Below, one piece after another: positions 36,148 through 45,708 of a stretch of DNA of 64,000 bases. Positions within the stretch are counted from its first letter, which is position 1, and every line of letters starts with the position of its first letter. This DNA is from Phytohabitans maris (GTDB lineage: Bacteria > Actinomycetota > Actinomycetes > Mycobacteriales > Micromonosporaceae): contig NZ_JAVHUY010000026.1 of the NCBI RefSeq assembly GCF_031085175.1, forward strand, positions 1 through 64,000, written 5' to 3'. Below the pieces are notes generated by a model. That model ran no database searches, was not told the DNA's origin, and was given only the letters and a program-made list of their open reading frames with translations. The position numbers were made by a program, and so were the translations under genes.

Positions 36148-37389
36148 ATGTTGGATATTCGCGGGCGCTGGAAAGGCGTCCTGTTGCCCCTCGCGGCGAT
36201 ACTCGCGCTGAGCGCGTGCGGCAGCAAGACGGGTGAGAACGAGTCCACCGGCGGCGCGGTGGCGGACACGTCCGGCGACACCGTCAAGGTCGGCCTGCTC
36301 AACTCCCTGTCCGGCACGATGGCGATCAGCGAGGTCACCGTCCGCGACTCCATCAGGCTCGCGGTCGAGGAGATCAACGCCGCCGGCGGCGTGCTCGGCA
36401 AGAAGATCGAGCCGATCAGCGAGGACGGCGCCTCGGACTGGCCGACGTTCGCCGAGAAGGCCGAGAAGCTCATCCGGGAGGACAAGGTCGCCGCGGTCTT
36501 CGGCTGCTGGACCTCGGCCAGCCGCAAGGCGGTCAAGCCGGTCTTCGAGGAGAACAAGGCGCTGCTGTTCTACCCCGTGCAGTACGAGGGGCTGGAGCAG
36601 TCGCCGTACATCTTCTACACCGGCGCCACCACCAACCAGCAGATCGTGCCGGGGCTGGACTACCTCAAGTCGCAGGGCAAGACCTCGGTCTACCTGGTGG
36701 GCAGCGACTACGTCTTCCCGCGTACCGCCAACAAGATCATCAAGGCATATGCGGCGGCGAACGGGATGACCGTCCTCGGCGAGGACTACGCGCCGCTCGG
36801 CTCGACCGAGTTCGGCACGATCGTCAACAAGGTCAAGGCGTCCAAGGCTTCGGCAGTGTTCAATACGTTGAACGGTGACAGCAACGTGGCCTTCTTCAAG
36901 GAGTACAAGTCGGCCGGGCTCACCGCCGCCACGATGCCGGTGGTCTCCGTGTCGATCGCCGAGGAAGAGGTCAAGAGCATCGGCACGCAGTACCTCGACG
37001 GCCAGCTCACCGCCTGGAACTACTACCAGACCACGCCCGGCGCGGCCAACGACAAGTTCGTGAAGGCGTACAAGGCGAAGTACGGGCAGGACAAGCCGAC
37101 CAGCGACCCGATGGAGGCCGCGTACGTCTCGGTCTACCTGTGGAAGGCGATGGTCGAGAAGGCCGGCAAGTTCGACGTCGCGGCCGTCAAGTCCGCCTCC
37201 GACGGGGTCACGTTCGAGGCGCCCGAGGGGCTGGTCACGATCGACGGCGCGACGCAGCACATCTACAAGACCGCGCGGATCGGCAAGGTCGGCCCCGACG
37301 GCCTGATCACCGAGGTGTGGAACTCCGGCCAGCCGGTCAAGCCGGACCCGTACCTCAAGGGCTACCCGTGGGCCACCGGCCTGAGCTGA
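36148..37389 (+). CDS. urtA: urea ABC transporter substrate-binding lipoprotein UrtA
   Basis: A 413-residue lipoprotein (lipobox ALSAC). The mature part matches the UrtA/FmdD group: [51 protein letters not shown] and the strongly conserved [20 protein letters not shown]. It captures urea (or short amides) outside the cell for the UrtBC permease. ATG 36148 follows GGAGG. It is the first gene of urtABCDE. Confidence 0.94.
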   Translation: MLDIRGRWKGVLLPLAAILALSACGSKTGENESTGGAVADTSGDTVKVGLLNSLSGTMAISEVTVRDSIRLAVEEINAAGGVLGKKIEPISEDGASDWPTFAEKAEKLIREDKVAAVFGCWTSASRKAVKPVFEENKALLFYPVQYEGLEQSPYIFYTGATTNQQIVPGLDYLKSQGKTSVYLVGSDYVFPRTANKIIKAYAAANGMTVLGEDYAPLGSTEFGTIVNKVKASKASAVFNTLNGDSNVAFFKEYKSAGLTAATMPVVSVSIAEEEVKSIGTQYLDGQLTAWNYYQTTPGAANDKFVKAYKAKYGQDKPTSDPMEAAYVSVYLWKAMVEKAGKFDVAAVKSASDGVTFEAPEGLVTIDGATQHIYKTARIGKVGPDGLITEVWNSGQPVKPDPYLKGYPWATGLS

Positions 37390-37438
37390 CGTCGGGTGCC
37401 CGCCTTCGGGCGGGCACCTCCCACCGCGGAGGTCCGCC

Positions 37439-38326
37439 ATGACCGTCATCGTCAGCCAACTCTTCACCGGCGTCAGCATCGGCGCGGTACTGCTGCTCAT
37501 CGCGCTCGGCCTGTCGCTCACCTTCGGCCAGATGGGCGTCATCAACATGGCGCACGGCGAGTTCATCATGGCCGGTGCCTACACCGTGTACGTGCTGCAG
37601 AAGGTGATCACCGGCGCCGGCTGGTCGCTGCTCGTGGCGCTGCCGCTGGCGTTCGCGGTGGCCGGCGCGATGGGCGTGCTGCTGGAGTTCCTGCTCATCC
37701 GCCGCCTCTACGCGCGGCCGCTGGACACCCTCCTGGTCACCTGGGGCGTCTCGCTGATCCTCCAGCAGTTGGCCCGGGACATCTTCGGCGCGCCCAACGT
37801 GCAGACCCGCGCGCCGGACGCCCTGACCGGCAACATCAAGATCACAGACGATCTGGTACTGAGCAACAACCGCCTCTTCATCCTCGCGCTCGCCCTGCTG
37901 GCCGTGGTGGCGCTGACGCTGGTGCTGCGCTTCTCCTCGCTCGGCCGGCGGATCCGCGCCGTGGTGCAGAACCGCGACCTCGCCGCGGTCTCCGGCATCC
38001 CGACCGGGCGGGTCGACCGGCTCACGTTCCTCATCGGCTCGGGGCTGGCCGGGGTGGCCGGCGTCGCGCTCACCCTGCTCGGCCCGATCGGCCCGACGAT
38101 GGGCACCAACGTCATCATCGACGCGTTCCTCGTCGTGGTGGCCGGCGGCATCGGGCACCTCAAGGGCAGCGTGATCGTGGCGTTCGCGCTGGGCACGCTC
38201 CAGTCCCTCGTCGAGTACTCCACGACGGTCAGTGTCGCCAAGGTGGGCGTCTTCGTGGCGATCGTGGCCTTCCTCCAGTGGCGGCCGCAGGGGCTGTTCA
38301 CGTTGCGGACCCGGAGCCTGGCATGA
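37439..38326 (+). CDS. urtB: urea ABC transporter permease UrtB
   Basis: A 295-residue LivH-type permease with about eight helices, including LTFGQMGVINMAHGEFIMAG and LRFSSLGRRIRAVVQNRDLA. It forms the membrane channel together with UrtC. ATG 37439 follows GGAGG. The stop overlaps urtC. Confidence 0.94.
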   Translation: MTVIVSQLFTGVSIGAVLLLIALGLSLTFGQMGVINMAHGEFIMAGAYTVYVLQKVITGAGWSLLVALPLAFAVAGAMGVLLEFLLIRRLYARPLDTLLVTWGVSLILQQLARDIFGAPNVQTRAPDALTGNIKITDDLVLSNNRLFILALALLAVVALTLVLRFSSLGRRIRAVVQNRDLAAVSGIPTGRVDRLTFLIGSGLAGVAGVALTLLGPIGPTMGTNVIIDAFLVVVAGGIGHLKGSVIVAFALGTLQSLVEYSTTVSVAKVGVFVAIVAFLQWRPQGLFTLRTRSLA

Positions 38327-39417
38327 GATCTCTTTCCTGGCGTGCCGGTGCCGGCTTCGCGGTCGGCGCCGTGCTCCTCTTCGGTGTCGCGCCGTTCGCC
38401 CTGTCCGACTTCCGGCTCAGCCTGCTCGCCAAGTACCTGTGCCTGGCGATGGTCGCGGTCGGCATCGGGCTGGCCTGGGGGCGGGGCGGGCTGCTCACGC
38501 TCGGCCAGGGCGTCTTCTTCGGGCTGGGCGGCTACGCGATGGCCATGCACATGAAGCTCGCCGACGCGGGTCCCGGCGAGATGCCCGACTTCATGCAGCT
38601 GTACGGCCAGCTCGACGCGCTGCCCTGGTGGTGGCGGCCGTTCGCCAACCCGGCCTTCGCGCTGCCGGCCACCGTGCTGCTGCCGATGCTCGTCGCGTTC
38701 CTGCTCGGGTCGCTGGTCTTCCGGCGGCGGGTGCGGGGCGCGTACTTCGCGATCCTCAGCCAGGCGCTCGCCGCCGCGATGGCGATCCTCCTCATCGGAC
38801 AGCAGGGCACCACCGGCGGCACCAACGGGCTCACCGACTTCCAGGGCTTCTTCGGGTACGACCTGGACGACCCGGTCAACCAGCGGATGGTGTACTTCAT
38901 CGTCGCCGGTGTGCTGCTCCTGCTGCTGGCCATCGCGCGGCAGCTGATGCGGTCGCGGTACGGCGAGCTGCTCGTGGCGGTGCGCGACAGCGAGGAGCGG
39001 GTCCGCTTCCTCGGGTACAACCCGGCGAACGTCAAGCTCGTCGCGTACGTGACCGCCGCCGGCATGGCCGGGCTCGCCGGCGCGCTGTTCGTACCGGCGG
39101 TCGGCATCATCAACCCGGCGCTGATCGGGATCGTGCCGTCGATCGAGTTCGTGATCGGGGTCGCGGTCGGCGGGCGGGCCTCGCTGCTCGGCCCGGTGCT
39201 CGGCGCGGTCGCGGTGGCGTGGGCGAAGACCACCCTCTCCGAGGAGTTCCCGGCCGCCTGGACGTACCTGCAGGGGTTGTTGTTCGTGCTGGTCGTGGCG
39301 TTCCTGCCGGGCGGCCTGGCGTCCGTCGTGCGCCTGCTCCGGCGGCGGCGTCGACCGCCACCCGACCCGGCTCCGGTCTCACCGGCACCGGTCGTGGCGC
39401 AGGAGGTGACGGCATGA
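38323..39417 (+). CDS. urtC: urea ABC transporter permease UrtC
   Basis: A 364-residue LivM-type permease, with LLTLGQGVFFGLGGYAMAMH typical of UrtC and a Pro-rich C-terminal tail. It starts by ATGA overlap with urtB. Its stop codon TGA is contributed by the first bases of the dispersed repeat at 39414. Confidence 0.94.
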   Translation: MRSLSWRAGAGFAVGAVLLFGVAPFALSDFRLSLLAKYLCLAMVAVGIGLAWGRGGLLTLGQGVFFGLGGYAMAMHMKLADAGPGEMPDFMQLYGQLDALPWWWRPFANPAFALPATVLLPMLVAFLLGSLVFRRRVRGAYFAILSQALAAAMAILLIGQQGTTGGTNGLTDFQGFFGYDLDDPVNQRMVYFIVAGVLLLLLAIARQLMRSRYGELLVAVRDSEERVRFLGYNPANVKLVAYVTAAGMAGLAGALFVPAVGIINPALIGIVPSIEFVIGVAVGGRASLLGPVLGAVAVAWAKTTLSEEFPAAWTYLQGLLFVLVVAFLPGGLASVVRLLRRRRRPPPDPAPVSPAPVVAQEVTA

Positions 39418-39484
39418 GCGAGCGAATCATCGGGTGCGGTGCGTTTGGAGCCTCGTGCCCGCCCGCGGCGAAGCGAGGACGGGC
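39414..39484 (+). repeat. single 71-bp copy of the RBS/start repeat
   Basis: The same element as at 24723-24962, but lacking 9 bp near its 5' end. It begins ATGAGCGAGCG at the urtC stop and ends GCGAGGACGGGC, directly before the urtD ATG. Its own ATG opens a 24-residue frame whose TGA overlaps the urtD start. Confidence 0.9.
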
Positions 39485-40216
39485 ATGAGCGGGACCGGGC
39501 TGGTGGTGCGCGACCTGCGGGTGGTCTTCGACGGCTTCGCGGCCGTGGACGGGGTCGACCTGGAGGTGGCGCCGGGCGACATCCGGTTTCTCATCGGGCC
39601 GAACGGCGCCGGCAAGACCACGCTCGTCGACGCGGTGACCGGGCTGGTCAAGGCCACCGGCTCGGCGCGCTTCGGCGACGAGGAGCTGCTGGGGCGGCCG
39701 GTGCACCGGATCGCGCGGATGGGCGTGGGGCGCACGTTTCAGACCGCGACGGTGTTCGAGGAGCTGACCGTGCTGCAAAACCTCGACATCGCGGCCGGTG
39801 CGGGGCGTGGCGCGCTGACGCTGTTGCGGCGCCGCCGGTCGGTGCCGGCCGCTGTCTCCGCGGCGCTGGAGACGATCGGGCTGGCCGCCCTGCGCGACCT
39901 GCCCGCGGGCTCGCTCGCGCACGGGCAGAAGCAGTGGCTGGAGATCGGCATGCTGCTCGTCCAGGACGTCAAGCTGCTGCTGCTCGACGAGCCGGTCGCC
40001 GGCATGAGCCACGACGAGCGGGACGCCACCGGCGAGCTGCTGCGGGTGGTGAGCGCCGACCGCACGGTGGTGGTGATCGAGCACGACATGGACTTCATGC
40101 GCAACTTCGCCAACACGGTGACGGTGCTGCACGCCGGCAAGGTGCTCAGCCAGGGCACGGTCGCGCAGGTGCAGGCGGATCCGGCGGTACAGCAGGTGTA
40201 TCTGGGGGTTGGCTGA
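39485..40216 (+). CDS. urtD: urea ABC transporter ATPase UrtD
   Basis: A 243-residue LivG-type ATPase. Walker A is GPNGAGKTT (residues 38-46), and the signature is the UrtD variant LAHGQKQWLEIGM in place of LSGGQ. Walker B is LLLLDEPVAGMSHDE and the switch His lies in VIEHDMDFM. The start and ribosome-binding site are part of the repeat at 39414. The stop shares one base with the urtE ATG. Confidence 0.94.
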   Translation: MSGTGLVVRDLRVVFDGFAAVDGVDLEVAPGDIRFLIGPNGAGKTTLVDAVTGLVKATGSARFGDEELLGRPVHRIARMGVGRTFQTATVFEELTVLQNLDIAAGAGRGALTLLRRRRSVPAAVSAALETIGLAALRDLPAGSLAHGQKQWLEIGMLLVQDVKLLLLDEPVAGMSHDERDATGELLRVVSADRTVVVIEHDMDFMRNFANTVTVLHAGKVLSQGTVAQVQADPAVQQVYLGVG

Positions 40217-40908
40217 TGCTGGAACTCGACGGCCTCCACGTCGGCTACGGCCGCAGCCTCGTGCTGCACGGCGTGTCGCTCTCCGTACCCGACGACGGCG
40301 TGGCCGCGGTCATGGGGCACAACGGCGCCGGCAAGAGCACGCTGCTGCGGGCGGCGATCGGGCTCCTCAAGCCGCGCGGCGGGCGGGTGCTCCTCGGCGG
40401 CGAGGACGTGACCCGGCTGGCGCCGCACGAGCGGGTGGCGCGCGGCATGGCGTACGTGCCGCAGGGGCAGCAGTCCTTCCCACACCTCACCACCGCGGAA
40501 AACCTCCAGCTCATCGCCGACTCCCGCCCCGACGGCAAGGCGGCGACGGCCGACGCGCTGGACCTCTTCCCGGCGCTGCGCGGCCTGATGGGGCGGCGGG
40601 CCGGCCTGCTCTCCGGCGGGCAGCGGCAGCAGCTGGCGATCGCGCGGGCGCTGATCACGTCACCGCGGCTGCTGCTGCTCGACGAGCCGACCGAGGGCAT
40701 CCAGCCGTCCGTGGTCGCCGAGATCCAGGAGACCATCCTGTCGCTCACCCGGCGGGGCGGGCTGTCGGTACTGCTGGTGGAGCAACACGTCGGGTTCGCG
40801 CTGCGGGCGGCGGAGCGGTACTACGTACTGGAGTCGGGGCGGGTGACCTCGTCCGGCGCGGGCGGGCAGGAGGCGGAGCGGGACGTGCGCCAGGCCCTCG
40901 CCGTCTAG
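40216..40908 (+). CDS. urtE: urea ABC transporter ATPase UrtE
   Basis: A 230-residue LivF-type ATPase with Walker A GHNGAGKST, the signature LLSGGQRQQLAIARAL, and the UrtE-typical Walker B and D-loop LLLLDEPTEGIQPSVVAEI. It completes urtABCDE and is followed by a strong terminator. Confidence 0.94.
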   Translation: MLELDGLHVGYGRSLVLHGVSLSVPDDGVAAVMGHNGAGKSTLLRAAIGLLKPRGGRVLLGGEDVTRLAPHERVARGMAYVPQGQQSFPHLTTAENLQLIADSRPDGKAATADALDLFPALRGLMGRRAGLLSGGQRQQLAIARALITSPRLLLLDEPTEGIQPSVVAEIQETILSLTRRGGLSVLLVEQHVGFALRAAERYYVLESGRVTSSGAGGQEAERDVRQALAV

Positions 40909-40927
40909 CCCGCTCTCCCCACGGCTG

Positions 40928-40979
40928 TGATCGAAGCTCCCCTCAAGTCGTTCTAGCGACTTGAGGGGAGCTTCGATCA
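40928..40979. terminator. 23-bp perfect terminator hairpin, GATCGAAGCTCCCCT family
   Basis: Arms 40928-40950 and 40957-40979 pair perfectly around a 6-nt loop. It closes the urt operon and the convergent thioesterase gene. It belongs to the same family as 16531 and 57563. Confidence 0.9.
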
Positions 40980-41019
40980 GGCGGGCCGGGGCACATCGTG
41001 CCTGAAGAAGCGCGGTCCT

Positions 41020-41559
41020 TTATGGAATGTCGAAGAGCAGGCAGCTCGACGTGGCGTGCGCGGCGAGGCGCCCCTTGCCGTCGGTGAGCCGCGCCTCGGC
41101 CAGGGCGGTGCGCCGCCCGCGGGAGACCACCGTGCCCTCGCAGCGCAGCAGGCCGGAGTCGGTGGTGACCGGCCGGAGGAACTTCACGTTGAGGTCGAGC
41201 GTGGTGTAGCCGACGCCGGCCGGCAGCGTCGAGTGCACCGCGCACCCGGCGGCGGTGTCGAGCAGCGTGGAGATGACGCCGCCGTGCACCGAGCCGAGCG
41301 GGTTGTAGTGGAACTCCGCCGCGGTCATCTCCACGGCCACCCGCCCCTCGTCCGCCTCCAGGCGCGCCGCGCCGATCAGCTCCATGACCGGTGGCACGGG
41401 AAGCTCACCGGAGATCATCGCGCGCAGCAGGTCCAGCCCGGACCGCCGGCCGATCAGCGCCGCGTTGCCCGACGGGTCCGCCCACTCGAACGTCCGGCTC
41501 CTCTTCTTCAGGGCCCCGGCGCCGTCGCTCCCACCCAGCGCGGCCTGAGTCTGTGTCAT
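41020..41559 (-). CDS. PaaI-type hotdog-fold acyl-CoA thioesterase
   Basis: 179 residues with the hotdog core HYNPLGSVHGGVISTLLDTA, the usual thioesterase motif with the catalytic Asp, and LNVKFLRPVTTDSG. It probably hydrolyses an aryl- or acyl-CoA; the substrate is unknown. It is divergent from the HxlR gene with 56 bp between starts, so that regulator may control it. Confidence 0.88.
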   Translation of the reverse strand: MTQTQAALGGSDGAGALKKRSRTFEWADPSGNAALIGRRSGLDLLRAMISGELPVPPVMELIGAARLEADEGRVAVEMTAAEFHYNPLGSVHGGVISTLLDTAAGCAVHSTLPAGVGYTTLDLNVKFLRPVTTDSGLLRCEGTVVSRGRRTALAEARLTDGKGRLAAHATSSCLLFDIP

Positions 41560-41615
41560 GGACGCAGACTGTCACCCGTTTGCTGGGTCTGTCAACGAGA
41601 CTTAGGCTCGCCCTT

Positions 41616-42086
41616 GTGAGACCTCAGGCACTCGACTGGTCGGTGGAGAACTGCACGATCGCCCGCGCCATGGCCATCCTGGGCGAGCGGTGGACGGTCG
41701 TGGTGCTGCGCGACATCTTCGCCGGCATCCGCCGCTTCGACGACATGCGCCAGCGCAGCGGCATCCCCCGCCAGGTGCTGGCCAACCGCCTGGCGATGCT
41801 GGTCGACAACGGCGTGCTGCGCCGCGTGCCGTACCGCGAGCCCGGTGCCCGCCCCCGCCACGAGTACCGCCTGACGGAGAAGGGCTTCGACCTCTACCCG
41901 GTGCTCGCCGCCGTCGCCGAGTGGGGCAACCGCCACCTCGCCGACCCCGAGGGCCCACCGGTGTCGATCGTCCACCGCGACTGCGGCGCCGAGGTACGTC
42001 CGGTGCTGCGCTGCGCCGCCGGCCACGACGCCCTCGAGCCCCGCGAGGTGGCCACCGCCCCCGGCCCCGGTGCCCGCCGCCGCTGA
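41616..42086 (+). CDS. HxlR-family transcriptional regulator
   Basis: 156 residues with the HxlR signature: ENCTIARAMAILGERWTVVVLRD, the recognition helix GIPRQVLANRLAMLVDNGVL and the wing GARPRHEYRLTEKG. A TAGGCT hexamer (41603-41608) ends 7 nt before GTG 41616 and no Shine-Dalgarno site is present, so the mRNA is probably leaderless. It is divergent from the thioesterase. Confidence 0.9.
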   Translation: MRPQALDWSVENCTIARAMAILGERWTVVVLRDIFAGIRRFDDMRQRSGIPRQVLANRLAMLVDNGVLRRVPYREPGARPRHEYRLTEKGFDLYPVLAAVAEWGNRHLADPEGPPVSIVHRDCGAEVRPVLRCAAGHDALEPREVATAPGPGARRR

Positions 42087-42170
42087 CCCCCGCCCCGAGC
42101 CATCGGCCCGGCCGTGCCCGGCTCGCGCTCCCCATCTCCGAGGCGGGCCGGGGGCTTTCGACCAGAGTCC

Positions 42171-43979
42171 TCAGGAGGCGGGGACCTCGGCGGCGGGCTG
42201 GCTGAGGGTCGGGTCGGGCAGGACGGCCGGGGACTGCTCGTCGGCGGGTGGGGCGGGGTTGGGGGACGACGGCGAGGTCATCGGGGACGGGTCGGGCTCG
42301 GCGGACGGGGTGGTCGGGGTGCAGGACGCGGGCAGTTCGCCGTCGCCGCGCTGGGTGGCCGCCGTCGGGGTCAGGACCTCGACCTGGACCCAGACCGGGC
42401 CGGCGCCGTGCGGGACGGACGACGGTACGGCCAGGGCACCGCCGCCGGGCGCGGCGAAGTCGGTGCTGGAGGTGCCGCTCGCCCCGTCCGACCAGGTGAC
42501 CCGGTAGGTGACCGTCGTCGGCGCGGAGACCGTGACCAGCGCGGACGCCGAGTACGTGCACGCGGTCGGGTCGATCGAGACGGCGACCGTCAGGCCGGTG
42601 ACCTCCGCGGGCGGGGGCGGGGGCGTGGTGCCGCCGGTCTCGCCGCCGCCACCGCCGCTCGGCTCGGTCCCCGGGCCGGTGCCGGGGACGGTGGCGCCGC
42701 CGGCCGGCCGGGTGGTGCCCGACACGGGGTCGGTCACCATCCCGCCGCCCGGGTTGGTGCGCTCGGCGTCCAGTGGGGACAGTGGGTCCCGCGGGGAGGA
42801 GGGGTAGAGCAGCACCCCGGGCATGCCGAGCGCCCGCGCGCCACCCGGCGGGGCGGCGGAGGGGTCGGCGCCGGGAGGTGCGGGGCGTACCGCCGCGTCG
42901 GCACGACCGGCCAGGCCGGGACTGTTGGGACCGCCGGCCGCGCTGGCGAGGGTGGCCGCCACCGGTACGAGCAGGGCGGCGCCCGCCGTGAGGATGGTGA
43001 CCCGGCGCCGGCGGGGCGGGCGGGCCCGGCGACCGTCCGGTGCGGCCGGGGGAGCGGCCGAGTCCGGCGGTCCGGCCACGGCGGCACCGGGCAGGACCGC
43101 CACGCTGTGCTGGCCGATGTACGCGCGCCGGGACGTGAGCGGCACCCGGTACACGGTGCGGGTCCTCGGCCGTGCCGCCGCGAGCAGTGCCGCGCGGGCG
43201 GCGGCCGAGTCCATGCGGTCGGCCACGTCCTTGGCCAGCAGGCCGTCGATGACCGCGGCGAGCGCCATGCCCCGTACCGGCCGGGGGTGCGGGTCGCAGA
43301 CGGTGGCGATGAGGCAGGCCATCGCGTCTTCACGGGCGAACGGGCCGTACCCCTCCACCGCGTAGAACAGCGTGGCGCCCAGCCCGAACAGGTCGGCCGG
43401 CACCCCGCCCTCGTCGCCGTGCAGCCGCTCCGGCGCCACGTAGCCCGGGCTGCCCATCACCGCCGAACCGCGCAGCGGGACCGGCGCGCCGGCCACCGTG
43501 GCGATGGAGAAGTCGGTGAGCAGCGGGCGGTCGTTGGATATCAGCACGTTGGACGGCTTGACGTCCCGGTGCACGACCCCGGCCCCGTGCGCCGCGTCCA
43601 GCGCGTCGAGCAGCCCCAGCCCCAGCCGGGCGGCCGCCACGCTGTCCAGCGGACCCTCCTGCGCCACCACCTCGCGCAGCGAACGACCCTCGACCAGCCG
43701 CATGATCACCCATGGCTGGTCGGCGTCGTCCACCGCGTCGTAGATCGCGACGACGTTCGGATGGACGAGGCGGCCGGCGCTCAGCGCCTCCACCATCGCC
43801 CGATATTTGACCTCTTCACGCTCCTCCGGAGTCATGGGCTGGGTGAAGCGGATCTCTTTGACCGCCACCCAACGGGCGAGGCGCTCGTCGAACGCGCGCC
43901 ACACCACTCCCATCCCACCGGAGCCCAGTACCGAGTCGAGCCGGTACCGTCCCCCAACGACGTGCCCCGACGACGCCAC
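42171..43979 (-). CDS. membrane-spanning Ser/Thr protein kinase (PknB-like)
   Basis: 602 residues. The Hanks-type kinase domain has a Gly loop (GSGGMGVVWRA), the Lys in VAVKEI (residue 41), the catalytic HRDVKPSN and TDFSIA, where Ser replaces the Gly of DFG. A transmembrane helix (VTILTAGAALLVPVAATLA) leads to a Pro/Gly-rich extracytoplasmic part with a small Ig-like module and no PASTA repeats. GTG 43979 is chosen because GGGAGGA precedes it; the frame is open 14 codons further. Its target is unknown. Confidence 0.9.
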   Translation of the reverse strand: MASSGHVVGGRYRLDSVLGSGGMGVVWRAFDERLARWVAVKEIRFTQPMTPEEREEVKYRAMVEALSAGRLVHPNVVAIYDAVDDADQPWVIMRLVEGRSLREVVAQEGPLDSVAAARLGLGLLDALDAAHGAGVVHRDVKPSNVLISNDRPLLTDFSIATVAGAPVPLRGSAVMGSPGYVAPERLHGDEGGVPADLFGLGATLFYAVEGYGPFAREDAMACLIATVCDPHPRPVRGMALAAVIDGLLAKDVADRMDSAAARAALLAAARPRTRTVYRVPLTSRRAYIGQHSVAVLPGAAVAGPPDSAAPPAAPDGRRARPPRRRRVTILTAGAALLVPVAATLASAAGGPNSPGLAGRADAAVRPAPPGADPSAAPPGGARALGMPGVLLYPSSPRDPLSPLDAERTNPGGGMVTDPVSGTTRPAGGATVPGTGPGTEPSGGGGGETGGTTPPPPPAEVTGLTVAVSIDPTACTYSASALVTVSAPTTVTYRVTWSDGASGTSSTDFAAPGGGALAVPSSVPHGAGPVWVQVEVLTPTAATQRGDGELPASCTPTTPSAEPDPSPMTSPSSPNPAPPADEQSPAVLPDPTLSQPAAEVPAS

Positions 43980-44089
43980 GCCTGATCCTCCCGTGCTACC
44001 GCAGCATGAACACTTCAGCACCTGTTAGGGAGGCGAGCCATCCCAGATCCGTACGGCCGGGCATCGGCCGATGCTCCGATTACCGCGGC

Positions 44090-44869
44090 TCAGATGGGCT
44101 GTTTTTCCTGGTGACGGCGGTGGTACGTGCGGACCAGGTCTTCCACCCGGGCCCGCATGGCGAGAAAATCGGGGAGTCGTTTAGCCGACAGTTCACGTTC
44201 GGCCGGGAGGTTGACGGGGAGGTCGGCGGCCACCCGGCCCGGGTCGCTGGCGAGTACGACGACGCGTTGGCCCAGGAAGACGGCCTCTTCCACGTCGTGG
44301 GTGACCATCAGGACGGTGGTGCCGGTGTCCTGCCACACCCGCCGGATGAGCAGCTGCATGTCCTCCTTGGTCTGAACGTCGAGCGCCCCGAACGGCTCGT
44401 CCAGCAGCAGCACCGCCGGCTCGCAGGCGAGGGCGCGGGCGATCGCCACCCGCTGCCGCTGGCCGCCGGAGAGCTGCTTGGGCAGCGCGTGGCGGTAGGC
44501 GGTGAGGCCGGTCTCGGCGAGGTACCAGGCGACCCGCCGGTCCCGCTCGGCCCGGGGCAGGGGGAGCAGCTCCAGGCCGAACGCGACGTTGCGCTCGACC
44601 GTCCGCCACGGGTAGACCGCGCCCTCCTGGAAGACCAGCCCGCGGTCGGGCCCGGGACCGGTGACCGGCCGCCCGTCCAGGCGTACCTCGCCGGCGGTGG
44701 GGCGGACCAGGCCGGCGACCAGCGAGAGCAGCGTCGACTTGCCCGAGCCGCTGGCGCCGACCACGCAGACGAACTGCCCGTCCGGGACGGACAGGTCCAC
44801 CCCTTCCAGCGCCTTCACCGGGCCGCCGCGCCGGGTGAACTCCTTGCCGAGGGACGCCAGCTCCAGCAT
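44090..44869 (-). CDS. ABC transporter ATPase, TauB/SsuB type (probable guanidine importer)
   Basis: 259 residues with Walker A GASGSGKST, the signature QLSGGQRQRVAIARALA, Walker B VLLLDEPFGALD and switch VTHDVEEAV. It is the last gene of a four-gene operon behind a guanidine-I riboswitch. TauABC-type systems in that setting are known to be associated with guanidine, hence the inferred substrate. ATG 44869 shares one base with the permease stop and has AGGTGGG upstream. Confidence 0.92.
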   Translation of the reverse strand: MLELASLGKEFTRRGGPVKALEGVDLSVPDGQFVCVVGASGSGKSTLLSLVAGLVRPTAGEVRLDGRPVTGPGPDRGLVFQEGAVYPWRTVERNVAFGLELLPLPRAERDRRVAWYLAETGLTAYRHALPKQLSGGQRQRVAIARALACEPAVLLLDEPFGALDVQTKEDMQLLIRRVWQDTGTTVLMVTHDVEEAVFLGQRVVVLASDPGRVAADLPVNLPAERELSAKRLPDFLAMRARVEDLVRTYHRRHQEKQPI

Positions 44870-45708
44870 CAGACCCACCTCCCCACCCGGTCGCGGGTGA
44901 TCCGCAACAGCAGGTCGATGGTCAGGCCGATCAGGGCGATGACCACGAGTACGGCGAAGATGCGGTCGATCTGGTTGAAGCGCTGGGCCCGCACGATCCG
45001 GTAGCCGAGCCCGGACTCGGAGGCGATCAGCTCGGCGACCACGACGAAGCTCCACGAGGCGGCCGCGTTCACCCGGATCGAGTCGATCATGCCGGGCAGG
45101 GCGTACGGGACGATCACCTTGCGCAGCACCTCGCCCCGGCGGGCGCCGAGCGTGTACGACACGTCGATGAGGCTGAGCGGCACCCGCCGTACCGCGTCGG
45201 CGGTCATCAGGGTGTTGAAGAAGAACGCGGCGAGGAAGAGCAGCGCCACCTTGGACGGCTCGCCCAGCCCCAGCCAGATGATCAGCAGCGGGATGAACGC
45301 GCTCGCCGGCAGGTAGCGCAGCAGTCCCACGAGCGGCTCCAGCAGCGCCTGCCCGGCCGGGAAGCTGCCCATGAGGATGCCGAGCGGCACCGATACGAGC
45401 ACGGCCAGCCCGAAGCCCTGCAGCACCCGCGCGACCGTCGACCAGGCGTCGGTGAGCAGCTGCCCCGAGCGGGCCATCTCGATCCCCGCCTCGACGGCCT
45501 CGAAAGGCCCCGGCAGGTAGTCGGGCCGCCCGTCGACGACCACGCTGAGCACCTGCCAGGCGGCCAGCGGCACGGCCACCGAGAGCGCCATCAGCGTCCA
45601 CCGGACGCCGGGCGGGACGGCTGTGCGGATGCCCCACAGGCCGCGCACCCGTGGCGGGCGGCGGCGCGGGAGCGAGCGCGGCGGTGCCTTCTCAGCCACG
45701 ACGGTCAC
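44869..45708 (-). CDS. ABC transporter permease, TauC/SsuC type (probable guanidine importer)
   Basis: 279 residues with about six helices and the EAA-type loop ASYTLGARRGEVLRK-like segment (VSYTLGARRGEVLRKVIVPY), which contacts the ATPase. The N-terminal 30 residues are basic and cytoplasmic. GTG 45708 overlaps the binding-protein stop by 4 bp. Confidence 0.92.
   Translation of the reverse strand: MTVVAEKAPPRSLPRRRPPRVRGLWGIRTAVPPGVRWTLMALSVAVPLAAWQVLSVVVDGRPDYLPGPFEAVEAGIEMARSGQLLTDAWSTVARVLQGFGLAVLVSVPLGILMGSFPAGQALLEPLVGLLRYLPASAFIPLLIIWLGLGEPSKVALLFLAAFFFNTLMTADAVRRVPLSLIDVSYTLGARRGEVLRKVIVPYALPGMIDSIRVNAAASWSFVVVAELIASESGLGYRIVRAQRFNQIDRIFAVLVVIALIGLTIDLLLRITRDRVGRWV

Noticed and set aside
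42114-43985. 623-codon plus-strand frame opposite the Ser/Thr kinase
   Set aside because: The kinase motifs on the minus strand are unmistakable; the plus frame is Arg/Gly/Val-rich shadow.
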